Positions 37,924 through 49,964 of a stretch of 64,000 nucleotides of DNA are shown here, one piece after another. A program made the position numbers and the translations under genes. Source of the stretch: Rhizopus arrhizus (taxonomy: Eukaryota > Mucoromycota > Mucoromycetes > Mucorales > Rhizopodaceae); the NCBI GenBank assembly GCA_024220505.1, contig JAKZZE010000009.1:754001-818000 (forward strand), given 5' to 3'. A model generated the notes under the pieces. That model was not told the origin of the DNA, did no database searches, and saw only the letters and a program-made list of their open reading frames with translations. Every line of letters begins with the position of its first letter. The first letter of the stretch is position 1.

Positions 37924-39168
37924 ATGACAAAGTGTGTGGGACATGAACATGTTGGGTCTAGTGTTGAACTAGATTACTTGCGTGATTTATATTTACCTAA
38001 AGAAAAGAATGATCGAGAAGAAAAAGAAGGTACTGTGATCTTTAAGCCCATCACTTGTTTCCCACCTGTCAAACAACTCAGTCCGTCCGTACGTAAACGG
38101 ATCTTGGTGACAGGAGGAGCTGGCTTTGTGGGTAGTCATCTTGTCGATCGTTTAATGTGGATGGGTCATGAAGTCGTTGTCTTGGATAATTTTTTCACAG
38201 GCACTAAACGTAACGTGCAACACTGGATTGGACATCCTCACTTTGAACTCGTTCGACATGATGTTGTAGATCCCTTCATGATTGAAGTATCACAGATTTA
38301 TCATTTAGCTTGTCCCGCTTCACCACCTCACTATCAATACAATACAACCAAGACTGTCAAGACAAGTGTGATGGGAACGATCAACATGCTGGGTTTAGCT
38401 AAAAGAACCAAAGCTCGATTTTTATTGGCTTCAACCTCGGGTAAAACGAAGGAGGAATCCAAAAGTGGATGACTTATCGTGTCGTATAGAAGTCTATGGT
38501 GATCCAGAGGAGCATCCACAAAAGGAAACGTATTGGGGACATGTGAACCCGATTGGACCGAGAGCTTGTTATGATGAAGGAAAGCGTATTGCAGAAACAC
38601 TGACTTATTCTTACATGCGACAAGAAGATGTAGAGGTGCGTGTGGCTCGTATTTTCAAGTAAGTTCATCTTGCTCACTGTGAGAAATATAGAAGGGACAA
38701 TATAAAAAACAAGACATATTTTATAGTACATTTGGACCTCGTATGTCACCCTCAGATGGTAGAGTCGTCAGCAATTTCATTATGCAAGCCATCAAAGGTT
38801 CTCCCTTGACGATTTATGGCAGTGGAGAACAGACAAGATCATTTCAATACGTTCATGACTTGGTAGATGGATTGATCTTGCTCATGAACAGTGATTATAG
38901 TGAACCAGTGAATATAGGCAACCCTGATGAATATACCATAAAAGATTTTGCAAATACCATCCGAGACATCGTACTCACACCACCTTTATCTCCAGATCAT
39001 GTCGATCTTGAGATATTACCAGCCGTAAAGGATGACCCAAAGAAAAGAAAGCCGGATATTACAAGGGCAATGACTCAGTTGAGTTGGGAACCGAGGTTTT
39101 CAGTAAAGGAAGGTTTACAAGAAACCGTGGATTGGTTTAAAGCTCAAGTGGCTGAAGGTGCCATATAA
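37924..39168 (+). CDS. UDP-glucuronic acid decarboxylase (UDP-xylose synthase)
   Basis: Three exons (37924-38440, 38490-38658, 38727-39168) give 375 aa, joins in phase. After a short N-terminal extension come the NAD-binding [38 protein letters not shown], the catalytic Ser region STSEVYGDP, Tyr-x3-Lys as ACYDEGKR, and [25 protein letters not shown] and EPVNIGNP. The YDEGKR and FGPRM blocks are specific for the UXS group of extended SDR enzymes. It converts UDP-glucuronate to UDP-xylose. Lacking a clear transmembrane anchor, it is probably the cytosolic form. It is tail-to-tail with the Dap1-like gene (118-base gap). Confidence 0.96.
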
Positions 39169-39286
39169 AGAACATTTATTTTGTATTGTTTTCTACTAGT
39201 TTTCCAACTAATAAATACTTTCTTTTAAACAAGTTTTCCTACAAAATCATCCCATTAACCATCTCACGTGTTCCTTTTTTTAAAAA

Positions 39287-39825
39287 TCAAATTACCCATT
39301 CTCTTAGTGATTCCCATTCATCTGCTGCTAAATCCTCTAGTTTATCTATAGGCCCATATGGGTCTACCATCATTTCTTTATCAAACGAATTCTTTGCTAA
39401 CCCACGAGAAGCATCATGTCCTGCAAAATTAGCATAAGGTCCTCCTATGATCTTATCAATATCCTATTTCATCCATTTTAATCGTCTACCTGGGCCATAA
39501 AAACTTTGACCTTGAGTCACGTCATAAACAGAACCGTTCACAGCCATAAAGATGGGTGAACCATTCTCTCCTGTGAAAGGCAGCAAGTCAACAGGTGTAT
39601 AGTTTTTAAAGACTTGAACAGTGGGGTGTTTGGGTGATCCAAATTTTGATGGACTTGAGAAAGTAAAGCATCTTAATAAATAAAGTAAAATCTACCATTG
39701 TCATTAGAACACTTTTTTTTTTTTTTTTTTTTTTTTTTACTGCTACTTTGTCTTACAAACAATAAAGCCCAATTGAGGGGATTGTCTATAATAAACTTTT
39801 TTTTTAAAAAAAATAACATGTGCAT
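39287..39825 (-). CDS. Membrane-associated progesterone-receptor-type (MAPR/Dap1) haem-binding protein
   Basis: Minus-strand gene with a cytochrome-b5-like MAPR domain: VQVFKNYTPVDLLPFTGENG, MAVNGSVYDVT, SFYGPG then, after a clear 45-base intron (39489-39445), GPYANFAGHDASRGLAK, SFD and DEWESLREWVI stop. Dap1 binds haem and supports CYP51 (Erg11) and sterol synthesis. A likely first exon (39825-39757) encodes MHMLFFLKKKFIIDNPLNWALLF, a membrane anchor as in Dap1. The join between it and the domain exon is unclear: phase-correct splicing (acceptor near 39673) gives a short linker, while another acceptor gives a better TM but needs a one-base frame change. A T25 run (39714-39738) lies in this intron. 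Confidence 0.8.
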
Positions 39826-39987
39826 TGTTTAAACTGGTTTACCTTTAAATTGTATTAAATAAGTTTGTACTATGGACATAAGAAAAAAAAAAAAGGGAAT
39901 ATTTTTATTAAAATTTTAATTTTGTAGACAAAAAGAGAAATAAATAAATACAGGTCATATACACACACAATTACAATAATAAGGTAT

Positions 39988-40471
39988 CTAATAGGAATCA
40001 ATAGGAAGAGGTAAATCATCTAAACGCGACTGAAGGACACATAAAGCATTAGACCATCTATGTTGAAATAAATTTGCTTTGGCTGGTTGTAATGAACGTA
40101 AAAGATGATGAAATTGATAGATACAGTGTTCAACTGCTTCTGTTGTTGCTATAAAATCACCTCTGTAATAAATAGACCCTTGTGATTCAACAGCATAACG
40201 CAACTATTATGAATAAAAATAAGTATTAAACATCATAATCTCATATCGACTTTACTTCTTCTGAGGCTAATTTATAAGATTTTTCAAATAAATCAATTTC
40301 TTTATCAAAATTTATCTCTTCTTCTTCTTCAACTTCTTGACTGTATCTTATTGCTGTTGATAAAGTAGATTTTCGACGTAATTTTGCAAACCATCGTGGT
40401 GGCCCAAATATATTTCCACAAGATTTATTCTTTTTATTATTAAACAAGATATCAGACAATAAAGAAGGCAT
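39988..40471 (-). CDS. Unrecognised small protein
   Basis: Two exons (40471-40256, 40203-39988) join in phase to 143 aa. The first encodes MPSLLSDILFNNKKNKSCGN, WFAKLRRKSTLSTAIRYSQ and a Glu run; the second LRYAVESQGSIYYRGDFIAT and FQHRWSNALCVLQSRLDDL. It looks helical and soluble. The GT-AG intron and coding-like composition support a real gene, but no family was recognised. Confidence 0.6.
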
Positions 40472-41692
40472 CAATGTTTTTTTTTTCTTGTAAAAAAAAA
40501 GAAGCAAAAAATAAATCTTTTTTTTTTTATAAATCTTTTTTTTGTGTTACTCATTCCACATCTCTCTTTAACAACATTTTATTGTAAACACATATAAATA
40601 AATACAAGAAAAAAAGTGAGAGAGAATAAAAGGATAAACAACATTTTGTTTCATTGATTATCAATAAAGATTTTTTTTTGTTTATTAAATCAAGACTGAT
40701 TATGTCATGTACCCTTTTTTATATATACTCGGATAATGAAATTATGGAATAATAAAGAGGTAGGGGGGATGATCGACCTAGACGCGTTATTTGAATAAAA
40801 TCAAAAAAAAGAGGACGCGTTGTTGTGTCATGAATTGCTTTAAGTAAACTATAATTATATTCATCCATATTCTATTCAACATAAACTTGGCTTCATTTTG
40901 TCTTTTGTCTTTTTTTTTTTTTTTTTCTTTATCAAACATGAGATTTATACAAAAATAATCAACATGTACTACACACATGCTTTCAATTTTATGCAAACAA
41001 TAACAGAAGAAAAAAAAATTCATATAAAATATTTTTATTATAAAACTTTTAATAAAGAATACAATTGAGTCCAGATCAAATTGTTGACAACAAAAAAGGG
41101 ATTCATTATGCATGGTTTGATGTAAAATGAGCAACTGTACTAAAGATCATTCACATTTTTTATTGTATGCTTTTGTAGCCTAGTTTGGTTTAGTTAATTT
41201 TCATTTGATACATTAATAATTCTTTGATCGTCCAAAACATTCAATTGTGCCACATTTTAAATTGTTTTGAATATCTCATTTATTAAAAAATTCAAATTGT
41301 CCAAATGTTCTTTGTCTTTTGCAAACCTAATCCAACCTGTTTTTTCAATTCAGATGCTTTAAATAATCACAATCGAGAAGGGTACATCTTTGCTTTTATA
41401 AAAGAAAATTATAACGCGTATAATATTGTGCTTCATTCAATTAAAGAAACAAGACTAAAGTATTAATGAATGGCATCTTTACTATGTTGCCACCTTTTTT
41501 TTTTTTTTTTTTTTTTTTACTGCCAACATTGTGAGTTGCCATGGTTTTAAACAACTAAAAGTCAGCTTACTTGTCAATCTTCCCCTCTTTTTTTTTTGTC
41601 TGTATTTTAATAATTCAGCCTATGAGAGAGACCAAGCCACCTCTTAAGCTCTCTCTCTTTTTTTTTTTTTTTTCTTTATAACAAAAAAAAAA
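40472..41692. other. Divergent intergenic region
   Basis: Between the small unknown gene (minus) and MRP51 (plus). AT-rich, with a T18 run near 41500 and a pyrimidine leader before ATG 41693. A 115-codon minus frame (40787-41134) is Phe/Lys-rich from low-complexity DNA. No gene supported. Confidence 0.45.
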
Positions 41693-42592
41693 ATGTCAAA
41701 TTCATTTGCAAGCCTTCTAAGAGGCTCGCGTCTTGCCAGTTACAGCAAATCAGTTGAACAAGTCTACACAACACCTACTCACTCTAAACGCATTGGCGAC
41801 TGGGGTTTAAAACGTAATTTACCAACTGTCATTCGCACTCCTTACTTGACCATCGACAGCTTGGACACAGCTGAACATCAAACCCCCTGGCGCTCAGGCA
41901 GTTCTCAGGTTCTGTTTACAAAGCGTTGGAAAGAGAATTTCCCTAATTCTAAGCGTCCTGCTGCTCGTTCAGACCAAACAATACACAACATTGTCAAGAT
42001 GACCCCTGCTGAATTCAACCGTTTTCTTCAACGCTGTGCTAAACAAGCCCCCAAATTCCAGCAGCTCCTTCAACAAAAGAAACGAGTACCCGAACAGGTA
42101 TTTGATTATCTTTCCATCACTTTCTCTGACGGTCCTGGCGATCGTGTGGTGGGTCCCACTTATTCTGACCATCCTGTGACAGAGCCCTATCCTGTCGAGG
42201 GACGCATCTTGAACGCTGCCAAATACAACGGCCATGTGGTAGGCATCGGAGGTGTCGCCGCCTTCTTGCCCAAGCGTCATTCTTTGGGTCTTCGTCAGCT
42301 CGGTGATCGACGTGTACGTACGTTTTATGTTGAGGAAGCAGAGATTGATGAAGATGGTAAACCTCGAGTGACCTTATCGCTTTCGCCTTCTGGAAATCAC
42401 GGCGACAATCACCTTTCTTTCATGCTTCATTTAGAAGAAGATCCCAATCATACACCCACAGTACAAGAAATGTTTTTGACTCGTAAATCACCAATAAATA
42501 GAATAAAAGAAGACAACATACAAGCAAACCCAGATCATGAATCTTTAATGCGTAGAATCAAGGGACTCATTAATAACGCTGATAAAGAATAA
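41693..42592 (+). CDS. Mitochondrial small-subunit ribosomal protein Mrp51 (bS1m)
   Basis: Single exon of 299 aa. The N-terminus FASLLRGSRLASYSKSVEQV with THSKRIGDWGLKRNLP is the hallmark of the fungal Mrp51 family (PF11709). Other blocks are RTPYLTIDSLDTAEHQTPW, KMTPAEFNRFLQ and a Gly-rich central part GHVVGIGGVAAFLP. Mrp51 sits in the small mitoribosomal subunit and in yeast is needed for translation of mitochondrial mRNAs through their leader regions. The coding part is visibly more GC-rich and better codon-biased than its flanks. Confidence 0.9.
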   Translation: MSNSFASLLRGSRLASYSKSVEQVYTTPTHSKRIGDWGLKRNLPTVIRTPYLTIDSLDTAEHQTPWRSGSSQVLFTKRWKENFPNSKRPAARSDQTIHNIVKMTPAEFNRFLQRCAKQAPKFQQLLQQKKRVPEQVFDYLSITFSDGPGDRVVGPTYSDHPVTEPYPVEGRILNAAKYNGHVVGIGGVAAFLPKRHSLGLRQLGDRRVRTFYVEEAEIDEDGKPRVTLSLSPSGNHGDNHLSFMLHLEEDPNHTPTVQEMFLTRKSPINRIKEDNIQANPDHESLMRRIKGLINNADKE

Positions 42593-43947
42593 ACGAGAAT
42601 AGAGCAAAGAAAGAAAAATAGACAAATTATTACATTAGATCTCATCCCTTCCTACCTCCCAACTTTGCACAAAATGGAGAAAACAACAAGCGTTGTTCTT
42701 TAACATCCAGTCTATTTTGTTTTTTTTTTTTATTCCCTTTTTTTTTATATATAAATTGCAATCCCTTTCTTTCTTTCTTTGTAAATATAATAAGTTGATG
42801 AGACAACTGAAAGCAGACTTTATTCTTTTGTTTTCAATCAAGATCTTTTTTCCTCATCCAATGCACCACCCTATTCTGCTTTATCAAAATGAGAAATGTC
42901 TACAGATTCATTTCCTTTATCCATTAAACCTTTGAAATAGCCAATGTCTTGCTCAAACAAGGTACGATCCGATCATTTGTTCTTTTACCCTTTTTGTGCT
43001 ATTACCCATACATCATCTTTTGCCAATGCTGTGTTGCATTTTCTTTTCTAATCCACAAAACTCTTCTTGGTCATCTTGACACTTCAAATTTGTCTTATTT
43101 AGCCCCTTCTTCAGCTTCTTTTCATTCATCAGCACTTTGTCTGCCCAACTACAAAAAGCCTAATCCTTTATGATCATTCTCATGAGATCATCATGGCTAT
43201 CCCCAATCAGCTCTTGTGTCTACACCAAATAGATAAACTGCACTGGCTCAATTGGACACAATAAGACTTGCTCTATTTTTCAAGATTTATATCTTCTTGA
43301 AGGTCCCCTTTTGATACTTGTCCCTCTACTTGCTCAGTTTCATCTATTGAAAGTTTGTCAGGGTAATCAGATGTATATGTTGAATCTAATAAGAACACGC
43401 CTGTGCGTATTTTCAAAATGAGCGAGAAACTAGCATGAATGAAGAGACCCACGAGAAGCTTCCTGCTTGTCAGGATAGACAAAGATTCGAAACCCCTTTG
43501 TTGTCCATGACTGCATAGAAAAGCATCAGTCAATAAGTAGGGGAATTTCAAAGGTACCTTTAAATCCTTCTGACTAAATGAATTAAAGAGCTTTGATTTC
43601 AATTTTTTGCTTTTTTTTTTAAAAAAAAAGTCTATATCATAAACAATAACTTTTGTTTTCCTGTTCCATATTACCCGTCATTTGCTATTATTACAAAACA
43701 AATGAGTCTACTTTTTTTTTTTTCTTCTTTTTTTTTTTTGCGATTGTCACGTAAAGAATAAGGCTCTATTTATGCTTATGCAAATCATTTTTTCCATGGG
43801 TTTTCAGTATGACTCTGAAAGGCCTCTTTTTTCTGTCTTTTTTAAAAAGGAAATAAATCCCGCATCATTTGAATTCTTTCCCGCTTTAAAAAGCATAAAA
43901 CAGAAAATTCCTTTTTTTTTTTGGTTTTTTTCTTTACTTGCAACAAA
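42593..43947. other. Intergenic, no supported gene
   Basis: AT-rich region before pyruvate kinase with several T runs. A 109-codon minus frame (43273-43602) has no known domain and no exon partners. Confidence 0.4.
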
Positions 43948-45940
43948 ATGAAGTTAAACAACGTTACGAGTTCTGAACTAGAGTGGATATCACAATTAAA
44001 TGTAGATATTGAATGCTTACATACCAGAAGAACAAGTATTATTGGCACTATTGGTAATAAAGAAAACAGAGTCTGCTTAGAGTACTAAAGCATAACCCAA
44101 AGGACCCAAAACCAATAGCGTCGAAATGATTACTCAACTTCGTAACGCAGGATTAAACGTGGTTCGTATGAACTTTTCTCATGGTTCATATGAGGTAATA
44201 AAAAGCTTGTTCATACAGTTTCCTAATCATTTATAGTATCATCAATCTGTCATTGATAACACACGCAAAAGCTTTCAGTGTAACATGATTTATTCATTGT
44301 ACGTTCAGTTTTTTTTAATCTCAAAGTAATAGTATATCCCGGTAGACCTACTGCAATTGCACTTGATACAAAGGGACCCGAGATCCGTACAGGTTTAATG
44401 AAAGATAATGTGGACATCTCCATCAAGGCTGGACATGAATTTATCTTGAGTACGGATGATCAATACAAGGAATCCTGTGATGATAAAGTCATGTACATTG
44501 ATTACAAAAACCTACCCCAAGTGATCAAGGTCGGTAAGCGCGTTTATGTTGATGACGGTATCCTGTCACTCAAGGTCACCGAGGTGCTTTCGGACAGTGT
44601 ACGTGTCGTGGCTCTCAACAGTGGCACACTGTCATCAAGAAAGGGTGTTAACCTACCCGGAACACCAGTTGATCTTCCAGCGTTATCAGAAAAGGATCGA
44701 GAGGATCTCGCATTTGGTGTAAAGAATAAGGTGGACATGATCTTTGCTTCTTTTATTCGTCGTGGTCAAGATGTGAAGGATATTAGGGAAGTGTTGGGTG
44801 AAGAAGGCAAGACGATAAAGATCATTTCAAAGATTGAAAATCATCAAGGCGTGGCTAATTTTGATGAGATTCTCGAACAGACAGATGGGGTCATGGTTGC
44901 TCGTGGTGTAAGTTTGGATGATTTACAGAAACCGTACTTATTTTTCATGTAGGACATGGGTATTGAAATCCCTTTGGAAAGAGTGTTTATTGCTCAAAAA
45001 ATGATGATTTCAAAATGCAATTTGGCTGGAAAACCCGTAATTTGGTAAGAAGAGAGTGAACACTAGCCGCTCTTTTCCTAATTATTTTAATAGTGCAACT
45101 CAAATGTTGGAATCAATGACAGTAAATAGAACCCTTAAACTCCCTCAACTTTCCAATTAAATCATCTTCATAGTATAATCCCCGTCCAACACGTGCCGAA
45201 GTTTCAGATGTTGCGAATGCTGTCTTGGATGGAGCTGACTGTGTGATGCTCTCGGGAGAGACGGCCAAGGGCACGTACCCGATCGAATCCGTTTGCGTGA
45301 TGCACCAAACCTGTTTACTTGCTGAATCTGTCCTATGTTATCCGCGTCTCTTTAATGAAATTCGATCCTTGACTCCCTTACCCACCAGCACCACTGAAAC
45401 CGTGGCCTGTGCAGCCGTGAATGCTGCTCTTGAACAGGACGCAAAGGCTATTGTTGTCTTGACCACTTCTGGAAAATCGGCTGGTTTGATCTCCAAATAT
45501 AAACCTAGTGTTCCCATCATTGTCATCACCCGAAACCCTCAGACAGCACGTCAGGTTCACTTATACCGTGGATGTTTTCCTTTTGTTTATCCAAAGGCCT
45601 CATCCAAGGAAGCAACTGCTCTTAGTGCACCTTACAGTACAGATTATCTTAGTCCTTTAAACCTCGCACCATGGCAAGATGATGTCGATGCTAGAATAAA
45701 ATGGGGTAAGAAGAATAAAGCTGTGGTTTAAAAAATACCAACTTTTTTTTTTTTTTTTTCTATAAAAAAGGTATAGAACAGGCTATCAAATATGGGTAAG
45801 ATTCACCTCAAACCATTCGCTTGGATAACTAATCATTTTGCTTTAGATTGGTAGGTCGACAGGAATCTATTGTGGTTGTTCAAGGTTGGAGAGGTGGATT
45901 AGGCAATACGAATACACTGCGTATGATCTTGACACCCTAA
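43948..45940 (+). CDS. Pyruvate kinase
   Basis: Nine exons join in phase to 528 aa (43948-44053, 44103-44194, 44237-44279, 44333-44907, 44953-45044, 45094-45121, 45174-45705, 45771-45795, 45847-45940). Family marks: [46 protein letters not shown], the B domain (VYVDDGI), SKIENHQGV (active-site Lys), [17 protein letters not shown], the TQMLESMT block, [30 protein letters not shown], and near the end [16 protein letters not shown]. The enzyme makes pyruvate and ATP at the last glycolytic step in the cytosol. Two exons are under 30 bases (28 and 25), which gene predictors often miss. Codon bias is strong, fitting high expression. Confidence 0.96.
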
Positions 45941-46196
45941 ACTTACATAAAGAGCTATTTTTGCATACAATAATAAATCCCAACCAATTTTTTTTTAAAA
46001 AAAAAACTTTTGGTCGTACAATTGAGCGAAAAGGACATAAATTAGAAGTTTTACTTTAAACTTCATTCCTCTTCTCTTCTTTTCTCGCTTTTCTTTTTAA
46101 TAAATCATCCAAATTGTATATAAATAATTTATTTTGCTCACTTGGCTGTTATTAACTTTATATAAAAAGTAATCTTTAGATCTGATAACGCAAATC

Positions 46197-47384
46197 ATGA
46201 CAATAAATAATGACGATCAGAGAGTGTTTCATAATGAAAAGTTTTCCACTTATTGGTTTCCAAAGGATGAAGATGAGCAGCAAAGATTAACCGGGGTAAA
46301 TGATATAAATGTTACTTGTACTTTATAACTTATATCAAGGAATTAGCAACATTTTGCTATTAAAGAATTATATGAGGGGTACAAGAAAAAAAATAGTTGA
46401 AAATCGTAATACAATACTTTAATACCGTTTCATCAAAAGGAACGTGTTATCTTCTATAAGGCAATCATTAGATTTTAAAAAAGGTGTCTCTATTCTTGAC
46501 GTAGGCTGTAGTTCTGGAATATGGATTATGGTACAAGTGAAAAAAAAAAAAAGAATAAATCTAATTTATTAATCATGGATTCTTTTTGGTGATACAGGAT
46601 ATGATCACAGAGTATCCCAATTGTACCTATCATGGCTGTGATATAGTGGATACAACAAACAAGGTTTTAAAGTTGAACCAGTTCACCTTTAGCTACGCGA
46701 ATGTAATCATTGGTCTTCCTTATCCTGACAATACCTTTGATTTTGTTAATTTAAGATTCTTTATTTTTGCTTTACGTGAAGAAGAATGGCCACGGGTGAT
46801 AAAAGAAATTATACGCGTTACTAAACCAGGAGGAATGTTACAGTTGACGGAGAGTGATATCACGGTACGTATGTAGACAGATCATTAGCCAGCCTAATTC
46901 TAGTGTACAGTTGGAAGAGGGAATATCTTCAATATATCATTCAGCCAAAAGAGCAGGTATGTGAAACTACACAAGATGTTTGGCTGAGATGAAATATAGT
47001 TTTCACTGCATGTAAATCAAGAGGACAAAATCCACAAATTGCCAGAGAATTGGAGAAACTTGTTTTAGAAAACAATAATGTAAAAATAATTCAATCGGAT
47101 TATAGAAAATGCAATATGAGTAAAAAAAAAAAAAATAGCTTAAAAACATAATTTTGATATACTATGTTCTTACAAAAAAAATGACAGGTTCGAAAACAAA
47201 TACATCAAAAAAATTTGTGTGGGATTGTATAGAAGCAGTAAAGAGCGGTTGGAATACGCTATCGCCTATAATGGGTGAAAATGGAAAGCAAGGTCTTGAA
47301 AAATTTACATTGGAACTTAGAGACTATATAACATCAAACGGTTGTTACTTTAGTATAAAATCCATTGCAGTACAAAAGATTTAG
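46197..47384 (+). CDS. Class I SAM-dependent methyltransferase
   Basis: Multi-exon gene from ATG 46197 (MTINNDDQRVFHNEK, FSTYWFPKDEDEQQRL). Motif I is ILDVGCSSGIWIM, followed by MITEYPNCTYHGCDIVD with the acidic residue of motif II, the GLPYPDNTFDFVNLRFFIFAL block and EIIRVTKPGGMLQLTESDIT (post-III). The C-terminal half is helical. Introns all keep phase; the acceptor used after ESDIT is the one at CCAG|CCT, which gives SSVQLEEGISSIYH. The pattern PYPDNTFDFV ... RVTKPGG is shared by fungal UbiE/LaeA-like methyltransferases often expanded in Mucorales. The substrate is unknown. Confidence 0.85.
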
Positions 47385-48534
47385 GCAACTATCTCAATGT
47401 TTTATGGCAAATCATGCCCTGAATACAACAAGATATTAATGAATGTTTCACTTTGAAAACTTGTTTAAAAAAAATTGTAAATAAAATTTTGTTTTAATGT
47501 CTCAAACAGCGACTTGTAGTGAAACACAATTTTACATGTCAACTATATGTTGTAATATTAACAATGTCTGAGTTATCCTAAAAATGTCAATTCAATTATA
47601 AATTAAAACAGTTATTAGCATCTGCTTTTTTTTTTTTTTTTTGGGATCAGAACAGCTTATAACCTCGAGAATATTTTACTAGTAAACTTTCAGGATTAGA
47701 AATTGTTCTGTAGTACAATTTGAGCTACCCGATGACAAAAGGATATTCATTCTGCGATTCTCTGAATGCAGCTGTGTTTATGCTATTAAAACATTAGACC
47801 ATGGAAAAGAAATCGATAGATGTTGGCAGTATACAAATAAATGATCATCATAACAACGTTATTTATGACTTGCTTTTATCTTGCTTATATTGTTCGAGCA
47901 TCATGTCCTTGTAAAAACCCTCAACAGCATATCTATCATTTGCACAACATTTAAAGATCGGCTTTTTATTACTTCAACTTCTTTAGCAAAAGCAAGTTGC
48001 AAATTAAACAATCTCTGGCTTTTCCATTACATTATTTTTAAAATAAGTATTGTGCTAGTACTCAAGTTCCATTCCTCAAATGATCCTGCTTCGGTTACAT
48101 CTCTTTTAACTACCAGAGCCAGAATAAAAAGGATTAGATCTAATTCGATACAATATTGCTTGTTGAAGTCTACCATTAATCTGCTTTACTAAAGAACCGT
48201 TGTCTATCTTACAGACAAGCAATAGTCACGACTGTATACGACTTGAAGGCATGTCCATCTTCTCTCCATACTTCAAAACATGCATTTTACTAAGGCTTTT
48301 TATATAGTGTAATCTGTTTATGAAACTAACAGATGTGCAACAACCGTAATTAAATGTATTTACTTTCTTTCAATCATATCGAATATATAAAAATACAAAT
48401 ACAAACACCTTTATCACACATCCCCACAGTCAAATGAATAATAAAACACAACCGATATTTACATGTTTAGAAATGTTTATTTATACAAAAGTATGTCTAC
48501 TTTTCATTTTTGCAATCAAAGGAGGTCAAGCAAT
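47385..48534. other. Convergent intergenic gap
   Basis: Between the methyltransferase and EF-1alpha genes. T16 run near 47627. A 103-codon plus frame (47881-48192) lacks coding character. Confidence 0.4.
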
Positions 48535-49911
48535 TTATTTCTTACCAGCCTTGGCAGCGGCCTTGGTGACCTTACCGGCCTTGTCAACCTTTTCAACAGA
48601 CTTGATGACACCGACAGCAACGGTTTGACGCATGTCACGAACAGCGAAACGACCAAGAGGAGGGTAGTCAGTGTAAGCTTCAACACACATGGGCTTGGAG
48701 GGAATCATCTTGACGATAGCAGAGTCACCAGACTTGACGAACTTGGGGGTAGCTTCCAAAGACTTACCGGAACGTCTGTCGATCTTTTCGATCAATTCAG
48801 CAAACTTACAGGCAATGTGAGCAGTGTGACAATCCAAAACAGGAGCGTAACCAGCACCGATTTGACCAGGGTGGTTCAAGATAATGACTTGAGCGGTGAA
48901 GGAACCGGCTTCCTTGGCGGGGTCGTTCTTGGAGTCGGAACAGACGTTACCACGACGGATATCCTTGACGGAGACGTTCTTGACGTTGAAACCGACGTTG
49001 TCACCGGGAAGACCTTCAGTGAGGGTTTCGTGGTGCATTTCGACGGACTTAACTTCAGTGGTGACAGCAGCAGGGGCGAAGGTGACAACCATACCGGCCT
49101 TGATGACACCAGTTTCGACACGACCGACGGGGACAGTACCGATACCACCAATCTTGTAAACATCTTGAAGAGGAAGACGGAGAGGCTTGTCAACAGGACG
49201 GGTAGGAGGATCAATGTTATCGATGGCATCCAAGAGGGTCTTACCAGACTTGGCACCAGCCTTGGTTTCCTTGTTCCATCCCTTGTACCAGGGCATGTTG
49301 GTAGATTCTTCCAACATGTTGTCACCGTGCCAACCAGAGATGGGGACGAAGGGAACAGACTTGGGGTTGTAACCGATCTTCTTGATGAAGGAGGAAACTT
49401 CCTTGACGATTTCGTTGAAACGAGCTTCGGACCACTTGGTGGTATCCATCTTGTTGACAGCAACAATCAATTGACGGACACCGAGAGTGAAAGCCAAAAG
49501 GGCGTGTTCACGGGTTTGACCATCCTTGGAGATACCAGCTTCGAATTCACCAGTACCACCAGCAATGATAAGAATAGCACAATCGGCTTGAGAAGTACCG
49601 GTAATCATGTTCTTGATGAAATCACGGTGACCGGGAGCATCAATAACGGTAATTTGGTACTTGGGGGTTTCGAACTTCCAGAGAGCGATATCGATGGTGA
49701 TACCACGTTCACGTTCAGCCTTAAGCTTGTCAAGAACCCAAGCGTACTTGAAAGAACCCTTACCGAGTTCAGCAGCTTCCTTTTCGAACTTTTCGATGGT
49801 ACGCTTGTCAATACCACCACACTTGTAAATCAAGTGACCAGTAGTGGTAGACTTACCGGAATCGACGTGACCGATGACAACAACACTGATGTTAGTCTTA
49901 TCTTTACCCAT
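48535..49911 (-). CDS. TEF1: Translation elongation factor EF-1alpha
   Basis: Single coding exon of 458 aa, the standard length. G1 [10 protein letters not shown]2 region [17 protein letters not shown]3 DAPGHRDF, G4 NKMD, then domains II and III ([28 protein letters not shown]) and a Lys-rich end. EF-1alpha delivers aminoacyl-tRNA to the ribosome. Very strong codon bias gives an open antisense frame of 487 codons (48463-49926), which is a side effect. The start sits two bases after a 5' UTR intron (49964-49914) with a perfect TACTAAT branch site; such leader introns are usual in fungal TEF genes and raise expression. Mucorales often carry several TEF copies. Confidence 0.98.
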   Translation of the reverse strand: MGKDKTNISVVVIGHVDSGKSTTTGHLIYKCGGIDKRTIEKFEKEAAELGKGSFKYAWVLDKLKAERERGITIDIALWKFETPKYQITVIDAPGHRDFIKNMITGTSQADCAILIIAGGTGEFEAGISKDGQTREHALLAFTLGVRQLIVAVNKMDTTKWSEARFNEIVKEVSSFIKKIGYNPKSVPFVPISGWHGDNMLEESTNMPWYKGWNKETKAGAKSGKTLLDAIDNIDPPTRPVDKPLRLPLQDVYKIGGIGTVPVGRVETGVIKAGMVVTFAPAAVTTEVKSVEMHHETLTEGLPGDNVGFNVKNVSVKDIRRGNVCSDSKNDPAKEAGSFTAQVIILNHPGQIGAGYAPVLDCHTAHIACKFAELIEKIDRRSGKSLEATPKFVKSGDSAIVKMIPSKPMCVEAYTDYPPLGRFAVRDMRQTVAVGVIKSVEKVDKAGKVTKAAAKAGKK

Positions 49912-49913
49912 GG

Positions 49914-49964
49914 CTATAATGAATAGAATTAGTACATGTTGAATGGCGTAGTGAGTATCCTTAC
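49914..49964 (-). promoter_or_regulatory. 5' UTR intron of EF-1alpha
   Basis: Minus strand: donor GTAAGG, branch site TACTAAT, acceptor ATTATAG, 51 bases, ending two bases before the start codon. Inferred from splice signals alone. Confidence 0.75.

Noticed and set aside
43273..43602. 109-codon minus-strand frame
   Set aside because: No known motif, no clear start context and no flanking exons.
48463..49926. 487-codon plus-strand open frame over EF-1alpha
   Set aside because: It is the exact antisense of a codon-biased TEF1; its composition (Gly, Thr, Asp, Leu) follows from the sense codons and no domain appears.
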